A stretch of DNA of 64,000 bases from CAVRQM01 sp965246915. Its GTDB lineage: Bacteria > Pseudomonadota > Alphaproteobacteria > Acetobacterales > Acetobacteraceae. Position numbers and translations under genes: made by a program. Location of the stretch: positions 62,001 to 126,000 of the forward strand of contig CBDFGB010000022.1 in the NCBI GenBank assembly GCA_965246915.1. The letters are read 5' to 3'. The notes below the pieces were generated by a model, which was not told the DNA's origin, searched no databases, and was given only the letters and a program-made list of their open reading frames with translations. Shown in pieces: positions 45,542 to 54,179 of the stretch (position 1 is the stretch's first letter; every line of letters begins with the position of its first letter).

Positions 45542-45937
45542 TCAGCCAAAACGGCCGCGTCGCTGAAGTACTTCGATCTTGTAGCCATCCGGGTCCGTCA
45601 GGAAGAAGAAACGCGCGGCGTCGCCGTTCGGCAACGCCATGTCGCGGATCGGGCCGGGCGCCAGGCCCGCCGCGTCGACGCGCCCGCGCTCTGCCTCGAG
45701 ATCCTCCACCGCCACCGCGAGATGGCCGTAGCCGTCCCCGAGGACATAGGGCTCGGTTCGGCCGTGGTTGACCGTCAGTTCGACCTCGAACGTCGAGGTG
45801 TCGTTTCTCATGTAGATAAGAGTAAAACCTTCGAAGGCGAACCTGTCGGCGATCTCGAGCCCGAAGGCATGGCGGTAGAAGTCGACCGACCGAGCTTCGT
45901 CCAGCACGCGGACCATGCTGTGAATGGGCTTGGCCAT
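45542..45937 (-). CDS. Glyoxalase I (lactoylglutathione lyase)
   Basis: A 131-residue VOC-fold protein: SMVRVLDEARSVDFYRHAFGLEIADR, YMRNDTSTFEVELTVNHG, and YGHLAVAVEDLEAERGRVDAAG with metal ligands His and Glu, then TDPDGYKIEVLQRRG. It isomerises the hemithioacetal of methylglyoxal and glutathione. Its ATG overlaps the cytochrome c stop by one base, an odd place for a glyoxalase, and hints that the operon handles a carbonyl-producing oxidation. Confidence 0.9.
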   Translation of the reverse strand: MAKPIHSMVRVLDEARSVDFYRHAFGLEIADRFAFEGFTLIYMRNDTSTFEVELTVNHGRTEPYVLGDGYGHLAVAVEDLEAERGRVDAAGLAPGPIRDMALPNGDAARFFFLTDPDGYKIEVLQRRGRFG

Positions 45938-46332
45938 CAGCTGACGCCTTGCAAGTAGGCGACGATGAGCTTTCGCGTCGCCGGATTGGCCTGCCGATAG
46001 ACCATGATGGTCCCCGGGATCATCGCCTGCGGATTGGTGAGCCAGGCGTCGAGCCGATCAGCGTCCCAAGACCAGTCCGCTTTGCCAAATCCGGCCGAAT
46101 ACTTGAAGCCAGCGACGCTGCCTGCCTTGCGCCCGACGACGCCGGCGAGTGAGGGCCCCTGTCGGGGTGGCTCGGTGGCGCTCAACGTGTGACAGGTCGC
46201 GCATTGCCGCTTGAAGAGTGTCGCTCCATCGGGAGGCGGCGTGGCCGGAAGTGGCAATTGCGCGACAGCCACACGCATCGCGAGAAGCAAAGCCGCACCG
46301 GTCGCGGCCGTCATCCATGAACGCATTTTCAT
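45937..46332 (-). CDS. Small c-type cytochrome
   Basis: A 131-residue exported monohaem cytochrome. A signal peptide (MKMRSWMTAATGAALLLAMRVAVAQ) precedes the haem-binding CATCH (RQCATCH). The distal Met is probably in MIPGTIMVYRQ near residue 110. The length and the GPSLAGVVGRKAGSVAGFKYS segment match class I cytochromes of the c2 type. As first gene of the operon, it is the probable electron acceptor for the GMC dehydrogenase. Confidence 0.92.
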   Translation of the reverse strand: MKMRSWMTAATGAALLLAMRVAVAQLPLPATPPPDGATLFKRQCATCHTLSATEPPRQGPSLAGVVGRKAGSVAGFKYSAGFGKADWSWDADRLDAWLTNPQAMIPGTIMVYRQANPATRKLIVAYLQGVS

Positions 46333-46378
46333 CCTCCGCCCGGCCGAACCTACGTCGGGGGGGCGGGGGCTGGTAGTA

Positions 46379-46684
46379 TCAGGCTACCGACAGCAGATTT
46401 TCGTGGGCGTTGCGGGCGAAGAACTCCCGATCGCGAAGATAAAGCAGACAAGATACTCGCAGCAGCGATGCGAGATTGCCGACCTCGCCACGCTGCGCCA
46501 GCACTTCATCGTGCAGGCGCGAGATGAAACGTGCCACCGTCATGTCCTGGTGCGCCGCGATCTCCTCCAGAATCTCCCAGAACCCCGCTTCCAGCCGCAC
46601 TGATGTTGCGTGGCCGTGCAGTCGAACCGCCCGCGTCTCCGGCGCGTAGGTCTGAGGATCCTGGGATGCGAAAATGCGACACAT
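46379..46684 (-). CDS. Ribbon-helix-helix domain protein
   Basis: A 101-residue protein. VRLHGHATSVRLEAGFWEILEEIAAHQDMTVARFISRLHDEVLAQRG matches the alphaproteobacterial RHH_4 type: a short beta ribbon followed by two helices. It may bind DNA as a dimer. It lies upstream of the cytochrome gene on the same strand with 46 bases between, so it might regulate the dehydrogenase operon. ATG at 46684. Confidence 0.8.
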   Translation of the reverse strand: MCRIFASQDPQTYAPETRAVRLHGHATSVRLEAGFWEILEEIAAHQDMTVARFISRLHDEVLAQRGEVGNLASLLRVSCLLYLRDREFFARNAHENLLSVA

Positions 46685-46743
46685 CGGCAAGTCTCTCCGC
46701 TGACGTCGACTAAATTGATGATACCGGCCGAGACCGCAAGCCG

Positions 46744-47712
46744 TCAGGGCGAGGCGCGCGCCCGTTCCCGGGTCAGTGCGAGGACGGCGCGGCATATCGG
46801 CATGGCGACGCCGACCAGGTCGCCCAATTCGACGACCGCGCCCAGCAAGGGCTCGAGCTCGATCGGGCGACCGCGCTCGTAGTCCTGCAGCATCGAGGTG
46901 CGATGCGCGCCCACCTCGCCGGCCCCGTCGAGCCGGCGTTCCAGATCGATCGAAAAGCGCACGCCAAGCGTTTCGCCCACCGCCTGCGCCTCGACCATCA
47001 TGGCGCGCGCCACCGCCCGCAATTCGGGAAAAAGCGCCAGTCGCTCCAGCGTGGCACCGGTCAGAACAGACAGCGGATTGAACGACAGGTTGCCCAGCAG
47101 CTTGACCCAAATGTCGTCGCGGATGCGCGGGCGCACCGGCGCCTTGAAGCCCGCCTCGATCATCGCGGCCGACAGGTCGACGATGCGCGCGCTGCGGCTC
47201 CCGTCCGGCTCGCCGATCGGCAGACGGTCGCCATAGCCGTGGTGGACATGGCCGTGCGCCACCAGTTCGGCGGCCGGATAGACGACGCAGCCGATCACCC
47301 GGGCGGGCGGCAGCATCCGCAACAGCGCGCCGCCCGGATCCACGCTTTCCACGGCCCGGCCTTCGTGCGGGCCGGGGTCGGCGTGGAAATACCAGTACGG
47401 CACGCCATTGATCGCGGTGACCAGGCTCGCCGTGTCGCCCATCAGCCGGGCGATCGCGGGCGCGGCCTCGGGCATGGCGTGTCCTTTGATCGTCGCGAAC
47501 ACCACGTCGAGCGGCCCCGCGTCCTCGTCGGCGGCGATCGCCCGAACCTTGGCACTGATCGTCTCGTCCCCGCTGGTCACGGTCAGCCCGCCAGCCCGCA
47601 TCGCCTCGAGATGTCCGCCGCGCGCGACCACGGTGACCGCATGGCCCGCGCGCGACATCCGGGCCGCGATGACCCCGCCGATCGCGCCCGCGCCGAAGAC
47701 CCCGATCCTCAC
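46744..47712 (-). CDS. panE: 2-dehydropantoate 2-reductase (ketopantoate reductase family)
   Basis: A 322-residue NADPH-binding protein beginning RIGVFGAGAIGGVIAARMSRAGHAVTVVARG. KLLGNLSFNPLSVLTGATLERL and DYERGRPIELEPLLGAVVELG are typical of the C-terminal catalytic domain, including the Lys and Asn positions. It would reduce 2-dehydropantoate to pantoate for coenzyme A synthesis, though this family has other 2-keto acid reductases. The GTG at 47712 overlaps the acyl-CoA ligase stop (GTGA), so the two are co-translated. Confidence 0.82.
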   Translation of the reverse strand: MRIGVFGAGAIGGVIAARMSRAGHAVTVVARGGHLEAMRAGGLTVTSGDETISAKVRAIAADEDAGPLDVVFATIKGHAMPEAAPAIARLMGDTASLVTAINGVPYWYFHADPGPHEGRAVESVDPGGALLRMLPPARVIGCVVYPAAELVAHGHVHHGYGDRLPIGEPDGSRSARIVDLSAAMIEAGFKAPVRPRIRDDIWVKLLGNLSFNPLSVLTGATLERLALFPELRAVARAMMVEAQAVGETLGVRFSIDLERRLDGAGEVGAHRTSMLQDYERGRPIELEPLLGAVVELGDLVGVAMPICRAVLALTRERARASP

Positions 47713-49205
47713 AGGCCGAGCTTCATCGCAAGCCCGATGCGCTGCAGCTTGCCGGTCGCGCCCTTCGGGATTTCTGCCAGGAACACGATCTTTCGCGGCA
47801 CCTTGAACGGCGCCAGTTTTTCGCCGGCGAAATCCCGCAGCATCCGCTCGTCGACGGAACAGCCGTCGCGCAGGACGATCGCGGCGGCGACCTCCTCGCC
47901 GAGTTTGTCGTGCGGCAGCGCGAAGGTCGCGCATTGCGCCACCGCCGGATGCGCCAGAAGGACCGCGTCCACCTCCAGCGGCGAGACTTTTTCGCCGCCC
48001 CGGTTGATCAACTCCTTAAGCCGCCCGGTCAGCCGCAGGTAGCCGGCTTCGTCGAGGACTCCCTGGTCGCCGGTGCGGAACCAGCCGTCCCGGAACGCCT
48101 CCCCGTTGGCCGAAGGATTGTTCTCGTAGCCTGCGGTGACGTTCGGCCCGCGAATGACGATCTCGCCCAACTCGCCGGTCGGCAGCAATCCGGCCTCGCC
48201 CAGAATGGCGATGTCCGGCCCGGCGGCGAGGCCCACGCTGCCGGGATGGCGCGGCGCGGGCGGCAGCGGATTCGACGCCATCTGATGCGCCGCCTCGGTC
48301 ATGCCGTAGCTCTCGATCACCGGCACTCCAAAGGCCGCCTCCAGCGCCGTCATGACCGGGCCGGGCAACGAGGCCGACGACGAGCGCAGCAGGCGCAATC
48401 GTCCAGCCGCGAGGATTTCGCGGTTGCGCTCCGCGTAGGGCAACAGCGTTTGCAGCATGGTGGGCACGGCGGTCACCCAACTCGGCCGCGCGCCAGCGAA
48501 CCAGGCGAAGAAACGAAACGCATTGAAGCCCGGCGTGCAGCACACGGATCCGCCGGACGCGAGCGAGGCGAGGACGCCGGCCATCAGCCCGTGGATGTGG
48601 AACAGCGGCATGATGTTGAGGCACGCATCCTCCGGCGTGAGGCGCAGCGCCGCCCCGATATTTTGCGCGGAGGCGCAGAGATTGTCGTGCGTCAGCGGCA
48701 CGATTTTTGGCCGCGACGTGGTGCCCGAGGTGTGCAGCACCAGGGCCACGTCGGAGGCTTCGGCCGGTCCGGGGTTGGTCGCGGCGTTTCGCACGGGTGC
48801 GGCCAGCGAGAAATCGCCGGCGGCGGTTTCGGGGGTCAGTTCAAGGATGGGGATGTTGGCGGCGGCGGCGGCCTCCCGCGCCGGACTTGCCTCGCCCGCG
48901 AGCAGGACGATCGCGCGAGCGCCGACGTCCGCGAGGTAAAAGGTGATCTCGTCGCGCGTGTAGGCGGGATTGAGCGGCGCGGTGGTGGCGTGGCCGGCGA
49001 CCGCGACGAAGGCGGCCGCCATCTCCGGCCCGTTTGGCAGCACGATGGCCACCCTGTCGTGCCGTCCGATCCCGGCGGCGTTCAGCGCGGATCCGGTTCG
49101 GGCGAGGAGCGCGCGCAGACCGTCATGAGTGAGCGGCGGTCGGTCCGGCGCGGCGATGGCGGGGGCGGCATCGCCGCCGCGGAGAAGGTCGAGGAGGGTT
49201 GGCAT
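47709..49205 (-). CDS. AMP-forming acyl-CoA ligase, oxalate-CoA-ligase-like
   Basis: A 498-residue ANL-superfamily enzyme. P-loop LHTSGTTSRPKIVPLTHDN, A5 YGMTEAAHQM, A7 YENNPSANGEAFRDGWFRTGDQG and C-terminal lysine in PKGATGKLQRIGL are present. The pattern around LTHDNLCASAQNI and MPLFHIHGLMAGVLASL is closest to the Pcs60/oxalyl-CoA synthetase group, but acyl specificity cannot be fixed from sequence alone. The coupled ketopantoate reductase hints at CoA-related metabolism. Confidence 0.86.
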   Translation of the reverse strand: MPTLLDLLRGGDAAPAIAAPDRPPLTHDGLRALLARTGSALNAAGIGRHDRVAIVLPNGPEMAAAFVAVAGHATTAPLNPAYTRDEITFYLADVGARAIVLLAGEASPAREAAAAANIPILELTPETAAGDFSLAAPVRNAATNPGPAEASDVALVLHTSGTTSRPKIVPLTHDNLCASAQNIGAALRLTPEDACLNIMPLFHIHGLMAGVLASLASGGSVCCTPGFNAFRFFAWFAGARPSWVTAVPTMLQTLLPYAERNREILAAGRLRLLRSSSASLPGPVMTALEAAFGVPVIESYGMTEAAHQMASNPLPPAPRHPGSVGLAAGPDIAILGEAGLLPTGELGEIVIRGPNVTAGYENNPSANGEAFRDGWFRTGDQGVLDEAGYLRLTGRLKELINRGGEKVSPLEVDAVLLAHPAVAQCATFALPHDKLGEEVAAAIVLRDGCSVDERMLRDFAGEKLAPFKVPRKIVFLAEIPKGATGKLQRIGLAMKLGL

Positions 49206-49363
49206 GGTGCGTCAAGGATGGCGGAACCCGGCACGGGCGGCCAGGGGGCGGCCTGCGCCCCGTCGCGTCCGCGCACCGACCCACTTCCGGCGTCAGGCAG
49301 ATACATCAATCGTGCTGCGGCCGGCCATCCACGACGTTACCGCGGCACAGCAGCAAGTCTCGA

Positions 49364-50257
49364 TCATGCCTCGCCGGTCGCCATCGTCGGTTTGCGAACG
49401 GCGTGGATGTCGGCCACTTGGAGCGAAATCGAATCCTCCTCGCCGACCATCCGCACCCTGGGCTCCCAGCGAGTGCCCTCCATTCGACAGACTTCATGTT
49501 GGATGTGCCATCGTAGCCGAGATCCGGTGTTCGCCTGCCGCTCGGCCTCGTCGGTCGCGCGGTCGGTGACGAACCGGGCGAACGTGATCGGCGTGCATTG
49601 CGACTGCGGCAACGCATGCCAATCGCGAAACCAGTCCGGATCGATCATCTCCTCGGGCGGCAGGTCGCGGCGCGCCAGGCAGACGTCACGCGCCATGGTC
49701 CATGTCAGGATGCTGGACCCGTTCCTCAAATGCACCGTGACCAGCTCGGAACCGGTCCAGGTCGGCATCCGCACGCGCGAAGACCACCAATCCGGCTGAT
49801 CCTCCCACACCTGTCGCAACGCATCCATCGCGCGCAGCGTCGAAAGATCGAGGCCCTGGCCAGCCAGGCGTTGCAACACCAGAAACGTCGAGCGCGCGGC
49901 GCGGCGTGCAAACAGGTCTTGCAGCCAGACGCGCGCCAGCTGCAACTCGCGACTGGAACTGACGTCCAGCATGGAAGCGATGATATCCGCGCGTTCCCCC
50001 GCAGCCTCGCGTCGCGCCACGAGATCGGGGCGGCGTCTGGCACCCGGAGTTGGCTTGGTTCTGGGAGCGTTTGCAGCCTGCGCCGCGGCGTCTTCGGCGA
50101 CATCCTTGGAGCCTCGGACGGCGGCACCATCCGGCTCCGGAGCCAGCCAGGCGGGAGGCTTGCCGGCGCCGTGGGTCCGCGCGGTGTCGCGCGCCCGCGC
50201 CCTCCCGACTCTTTTCGATCCCAGGAAGCCGAGCAGACGACGCAGCCAGATCATCAT
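49364..50257 (-). CDS. Protein of unknown function
   Basis: A 297-residue soluble protein. The N-terminus has a short hydrophobic stretch (MMIWLRRLLGFLGS) and a Pro/Ala/Arg-rich linker; the C-terminal 160 residues look globular (WWSSRVRMPTWTGSELVTVHLRNGSSILTWTM, DLPPEEMIDPDWFRDWHALPQ). No family is recognised. The neighbour at 50468 is divergent. The start could be either of two tandem ATGs at 50257 or 50254. Confidence 0.55.
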   Translation of the reverse strand: MMIWLRRLLGFLGSKRVGRARARDTARTHGAGKPPAWLAPEPDGAAVRGSKDVAEDAAAQAANAPRTKPTPGARRRPDLVARREAAGERADIIASMLDVSSSRELQLARVWLQDLFARRAARSTFLVLQRLAGQGLDLSTLRAMDALRQVWEDQPDWWSSRVRMPTWTGSELVTVHLRNGSSILTWTMARDVCLARRDLPPEEMIDPDWFRDWHALPQSQCTPITFARFVTDRATDEAERQANTGSRLRWHIQHEVCRMEGTRWEPRVRMVGEEDSISLQVADIHAVRKPTMATGEA

Positions 50258-50431
50258 TCTTGCCGGCCCCCCGCGACCAGGGCGACCAAAATGGCCAGAG
50301 GCGGTGAGAGCAAATCGATCACGATATCGGACAGGTTCATGACTGAGTATGGTTGGTTATAGACGTAATTTGCAGAATGTGTCAAATCGGAAAGGATCGG
50401 AGACGGCGCGGTATCGTGCTGAGGATTTTAT

Positions 50432-50460
50432 TTGACAAAAAATATGGTATGACGTCTATT
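50432..50460 (+). promoter_or_regulatory. Conserved promoter of the second paralogous unknown gene
   Basis: TTGACA (50432-50437) with TCTATT (50455-50460) at a 17-base spacing. The block GATTTTATTTGACAA is nearly identical to that ahead of the gene at 29519, and the spacer shares ATA..GT.TG. The distance from TTGACA to the GTG start is 36 bases (35 at the other copy), so transcription may begin at or within a few bases of the start codon. Confidence 0.6.
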
Positions 50461-50467
50461 GCAGATC

Positions 50468-51010
50468 GTGACATACCCTCCCGCCCCGGCTCTTGATCTC
50501 GGTCAGCGATTCGCCCTGGCGCTGGAGGAGATTTTTGAACGGGTCCTGCGCCGGGCAACCGGCAACCGCGGTCTCGCCGCGATGCTGATGCTCCTGCTCC
50601 GGCCGCAACTTCGCCGGCTTGGCGAGGCTCTGAACGCTCTCGCGGAACAAGTCCGGGTCCGCGCCGTCGCCGAGCTTGCCGTGGCCGAACTCGCTGCCGC
50701 CTTGCCGTCGAACCTCTCGCCGCCGCCCGAAATCGGTGAGGGCCAGGCGCGCTCCGGCCGACCGAGCCGGAAATCATCCACCGCCTTCCCCGGACCGGCC
50801 GCGATATCGTTGCCGCTCCCGCCGCCCGCCGCTGCCGGAGGATGGAGCGCGACCCCAACGGCCAACGCGCACGATGCTCAATCGCTCTCTGACGTCTCGA
50901 CCGCGCATGTCGCCCCACAGCCGGCCGGTCGTCGAGATTGGCCTGATAATTTTTTGATCGCCTGCTTCGCCGACACGCCTTCGTGCGAGCATTTCGTTAC
51001 GTATACGTAA
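50468..51010 (+). CDS. Unknown protein, paralogue of the gene at 29519
   Basis: About 180 residues. The N-terminal helical region (LGQRFALALEEIFERVL, then MLMLLLRPQLRRLGEALNALAEQ) aligns with the copy at 29519, and the tail EHFVTYT aligns with HGHIVSMS. The middle part is a Pro/Ala/Ser-rich linker unlike the other copy. The GTG at 50468 is preferred because it aligns with the paralogue's start and sits at the expected distance from the promoter. No function is known. Confidence 0.6.
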   Translation: MTYPPAPALDLGQRFALALEEIFERVLRRATGNRGLAAMLMLLLRPQLRRLGEALNALAEQVRVRAVAELAVAELAAALPSNLSPPPEIGEGQARSGRPSRKSSTAFPGPAAISLPLPPPAAAGGWSATPTANAHDAQSLSDVSTAHVAPQPAGRRDWPDNFLIACFADTPSCEHFVTYT

Positions 51011-51017
51011 CAGATAT

Positions 51018-51182
51018 CCCGGGCTGCTGGCGCGTGAGGCCGGTCTCGGGCCGGCGGTCCTCCTCAGACGTCCTCGACGCGACGGCCGGTATGTCCCGGC
51101 CGTCTCGATGGTGTCGGATGCCCTGACGGGCAGCGTGTTCCGCAAACCGGACTTGCCGCTGGACGAAGACCGTTTCACGTAA
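51018..51182 (+). other. Possible degenerate coding remnant
   Basis: Frame 51018-51182 reads plausibly protein-like (begins PGLLAREAGLGPAVLLRRP and ends RKPDLPLDEDRFT) but lacks a start and a recognised family. The rest of the 291-base gap 51011-51301 holds nothing else evident. Confidence 0.25.
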
Positions 51183-51301
51183 CTAGGCTGCCGGCCAGCG
51201 CCCCGGTTCGTGAGGCGCGAGATCGGAGGGCCGCCGCCGCTGTCTCGGACCGGATCTGACAATTTGAGTCTGCGGCGGGCGATCTCCGTCGATCTACCGG
51301 G

Positions 51302-52378
51302 ATGACCCGCAAGCAGGACCGGCGGCTCCGGATCGGCGTCCTGGGTTGCGGGCCGATCGCGCAATTCGCGCATCTCGAGGCCAGCGTGAAGGCCCACAAC
51401 GCGGATCTGCACGCGATCTGCGACGCCGCGCCCGACTTGCTCGCGCGTATGCAGGCGACCTACGCCGTACCACGCGCCTACGCGGACTACGACGCGATGC
51501 TCGCGGATCCGGACGTCGAGGCGATCGTCGTCGCCACCTCCGACGCCTTCCACGTGCCCATGTCGATCCGCGCGCTGGAGGCCGGAAAACCGGTGCTGTG
51601 CGAGAAGCCGCTCGGCGTATCGGTGGCCGAGGTCGAGACGCTGCGCGACGTCGTCCGCCGCACCGGCCTGCCGTTGCAGGTCGGGCACATGAAGCGGTTC
51701 GACCCGGGGCTACAGGCCGCGCAGGATTTCATCCGTGACGGTATCGGTGAGCTCCTGGCCCTGAAGGCGTGGTATTGCGACAGCACCCATCGCTACACCA
51801 TGACCGATGCGGTGCAGCCGCTGCCCGTCACCAGCCAGCAGGCCCGCAAGCCCGCGATCGATCCGAAGTCCGATTTGAAGCGCTACTACATGCTCGCGCA
51901 CGGCAGCCATCTGGTCGACACGGCCCGCTTCCTGTGTGGCGAGATACGCGCCGTGCGGGCGCGCTTGCTGCAGCGGTTCGGCGCTCATTGCTGGTTCGTG
52001 GAGACCGAGTTCGCGAACGGGGTGCTGGGCCACCTGGATCTCACCGTGGCGGTTCGGATGGATTGGCACGAGGGTTTCCACCTTTATGGCGAGGCCGGGA
52101 GCATCGTCGCGAAAACCTATAATCCCTGGTATTTTCGCTCGAGCGACGTCGAGATCTTTTCCGAGGCGGATGCGACGACACGCCGGCCGCTCGGCGCGGA
52201 CGGACACTTCTTCCGGCGGCAACTCGAAGCCTTCGCCGAGTCCGTGCTGACCGGCGCCGCGGTGCGAGGGGCCGATGTCGAGGACGGATTGGCATCCGTG
52301 CGTGCCATGGCGGCGATCGCGGAATCCGCCCGCACCGGCAGGCTTGTCGGCGTGGCCGAGATGACCGGCGACGTTTGA
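51302..52378 (+). CDS. Gfo/Idh/MocA-family sugar oxidoreductase
   Basis: A 358-residue NAD(P)-dependent oxidoreductase. The N-terminal Rossmann fold is RIGVLGCGPIAQFAHLEAS, followed by VIVATSDAFHVPMSIRALEAGKPVLCEKPLG (catalytic EKP) and a beta-sheet substrate domain with LAHGSHLVDTARFLCG containing the typical GxHxxD. Members oxidise cyclic sugars or inositols. It is the first gene of an overlapping run that includes a sugar-isomerase remnant, a hydrolase, a pentulose-phosphate epimerase and a ROK kinase. Confidence 0.9.
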   Translation: MTRKQDRRLRIGVLGCGPIAQFAHLEASVKAHNADLHAICDAAPDLLARMQATYAVPRAYADYDAMLADPDVEAIVVATSDAFHVPMSIRALEAGKPVLCEKPLGVSVAEVETLRDVVRRTGLPLQVGHMKRFDPGLQAAQDFIRDGIGELLALKAWYCDSTHRYTMTDAVQPLPVTSQQARKPAIDPKSDLKRYYMLAHGSHLVDTARFLCGEIRAVRARLLQRFGAHCWFVETEFANGVLGHLDLTVAVRMDWHEGFHLYGEAGSIVAKTYNPWYFRSSDVEIFSEADATTRRPLGADGHFFRRQLEAFAESVLTGAAVRGADVEDGLASVRAMAAIAESARTGRLVGVAEMTGDV

Positions 52379-52698
52379 TGCGCATCGGGATTTTCGCCCG
52401 CACGTTTCCTGCCGATGAACCGATGCCAGTCCTGGCCGCCGTCCGCGCCGTGGGATATCCGGCCGCGCGGCTGATGGCGGAGATGTCGTCGGCTCGACTG
52501 CGTGTCGGCATCGCCATGGCGCACGCCAAGGGTCGCGATGCGGGTGGCCGGTCCGTCGCCGCCGGGGCCGGCGTGGTTGACTTCCCCGATTGCGTGGCAC
52601 GGCTTCGGGCAGCCGGGTTCAACACAGCGCTGGTCACGCACGGGCTCTCGCCCGACGAGGCGCCAGGTTCGGCAAAGTATCTCGGCGGCCTCGCGTGA
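52378..52698 (+). pseudogene. Internally deleted TIM-barrel sugar-phosphate isomerase/epimerase remnant
   Basis: A 106-residue frame. Its first 40 residues (MRIGIFARTFPADEPMPVLAAVRAVGY) look like the start of an AP-endonuclease-2-like sugar isomerase, and the last 60 (AMAHAKGRDAGGRSVAAGAGVVDFPDCVARLRAAGFNTALVTHGL) look like its C-terminus. The middle, about 150 residues with the metal ligands, is missing. The reading frame is intact, so this is an in-frame internal deletion. The ATG overlaps the upstream stop and the stop overlaps the next GTG, so the operon continues through it. Confidence 0.7.
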
Positions 52699-53477
52699 AC
52701 GTCGTCGGGATCGGCGCCGGCCGCCCGATGCTGTTCCAGCACGGGCTGGGTGGCGACGCGGCGCAAGTGGCGGAGCACCTTCCCGATGCGCCCGGATGGC
52801 GGTTCGTCACCGTCGAGTGCCGGGCGCAGGGTGCCTCGCCACCCGGTGAGGCCCGGCCGTTCTCCCTTGCGATGTTTGCCGACGACGTGCTGGCCGAGGC
52901 GGCAGCGCTCGGGCTCGATCGGTTCGTCGTGGGCGGCATTTCCATGGGCGCGGCCATCGCGCTGCGCATCGCGGCGCTGCATCCCGGCCGCGTGTCCGGC
53001 CTCGTGCTCGCGCGACCTGCCTGGTTGTTCGACGCGGCGCCGGCGAACATGCGGCCGTTCGCGGAGGTCGCCGCCCTGCTTCGGGCGCATCCTCCCGCCA
53101 CGGCGCGGGAGCGGTTCGCGACCTCCGGGACGGCGCTCAGGCTCGCGCACGAGGCACCCGACAATCTTGCCTCGCTGCTGCGCTTCTTCGATCGGCCGGA
53201 CCCTGCGGTGACCGCTGATCTCCTGGCCGGCATCGCCGCCGACGGGCCGGGCGTGACCTGCGCGCAGGCGGCGGCGATCGTCGTGCCGACGGTGGTGATC
53301 GGACACGACGTCGATCACGTCCATCCGCTCGCCACGGCCATCGCGCTGGCCGCCGCCATCCCCGTCGCGCGGTTCGTCCGAATCGCGCCGAAAGCCGGCG
53401 ACAGGGCGCGGCATACGCTCGAATTCCGCGCGGCCCTGCTGAATTTCCTCAACGCATTGCCGGAGTGCGACGCATGA
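52695..53477 (+). CDS. Alpha/beta-hydrolase
   Basis: A 260-residue hydrolase beginning with VNVVGIGAGRPMLFQHGLGGDAAQVAEHL. The nucleophile elbow GGISMGAA contains the catalytic Ser, an acid lies in VIGHDVDHVHP, and a late His near RARHTLEF is a candidate for the triad. GTG start at 52695 overlaps the stop of the preceding remnant. The substrate may be a lactone or ester formed by the oxidoreductase. Confidence 0.82.
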   Translation: MNVVGIGAGRPMLFQHGLGGDAAQVAEHLPDAPGWRFVTVECRAQGASPPGEARPFSLAMFADDVLAEAAALGLDRFVVGGISMGAAIALRIAALHPGRVSGLVLARPAWLFDAAPANMRPFAEVAALLRAHPPATARERFATSGTALRLAHEAPDNLASLLRFFDRPDPAVTADLLAGIAADGPGVTCAQAAAIVVPTVVIGHDVDHVHPLATAIALAAAIPVARFVRIAPKAGDRARHTLEFRAALLNFLNALPECDA

Positions 53478-54178
53478 CCGCCGCCGAGACGAGGATGGCC
53501 CGATTGCCGAACCATCGCCTGCTGGCCGAGTTTTCGGTGTGGTCGGCCGATCTGTGCGCGCTCGCCGACGATCTGGCGCGCACCGAGGCGTATGCCGACA
53601 TCTTCCATATCGACGTCGCCGACGGGCGGTTCGCGCCCGCCTTGCTGTTTTTCCCCGATCAGGTGGCGCGGATTCGCGCGCTGACCCGGCGCCCGCTGCA
53701 CGTCCACCTGATGGTCGAGGGCGATATCGTGCTGGAGCAAGTCCGGCAATTCGCGGATGCCGGGGCCGATCTCATCACCGTGCATGCCGAGAATGGGGCC
53801 GTGGTGGCCGAGGCATTGTCCCTGATCGCCGGCCTGGGTTGCGCGGCAGGGATCGTTCTGCGGCTGGAGACGCCCGTGGAAGCGATCACGCCGTGGCTCG
53901 ACCGGGTCGTGTTCGTGACTCTGCTGGGGACGGCCATCGGCGTGAAGGGGCAGGGTCTGTCCGACGAAGCCTGTCCGCGCCTCGAACAAGCGACCGCGTT
54001 GATCGCCCGGTCCGGGCGGGATGGGGCGGTGCGGCTGGCCGCCGATGGAGGGATCCGCGAGGCGACCGTGCCGCGACTTCGCGCATCTGGAGCGCAGACC
54101 GTCGTGATGGGTTCGCTCGCGTTCGGCGATCCGGACCTGGCGGCGCGCATCGGATGGCTCCACGCTCTCGGCGCGTGA
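53474..54178 (+). CDS. Ribulose/allulose-phosphate 3-epimerase family protein
   Basis: A 234-residue TIM-barrel epimerase. LLAEFSVWSADLCALADDLART, IFHIDVADGRFAPALLFFPDQVARIRAL, HVHLMVEGDIVLEQVRQFADAGADLITVHAE and LAADGGIREATVPRLRASGAQTVVMGSLAF follow the Rpe pattern, including the His-Asp metal/catalytic residues. The N-terminal S-A-D pattern differs slightly from housekeeping Rpe, so a sugar-specific role is likely. It overlaps the hydrolase stop (ATGA). Confidence 0.88.
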   Translation: MTAAETRMARLPNHRLLAEFSVWSADLCALADDLARTEAYADIFHIDVADGRFAPALLFFPDQVARIRALTRRPLHVHLMVEGDIVLEQVRQFADAGADLITVHAENGAVVAEALSLIAGLGCAAGIVLRLETPVEAITPWLDRVVFVTLLGTAIGVKGQGLSDEACPRLEQATALIARSGRDGAVRLAADGGIREATVPRLRASGAQTVVMGSLAFGDPDLAARIGWLHALGA

Positions 54179-54179
54179 C

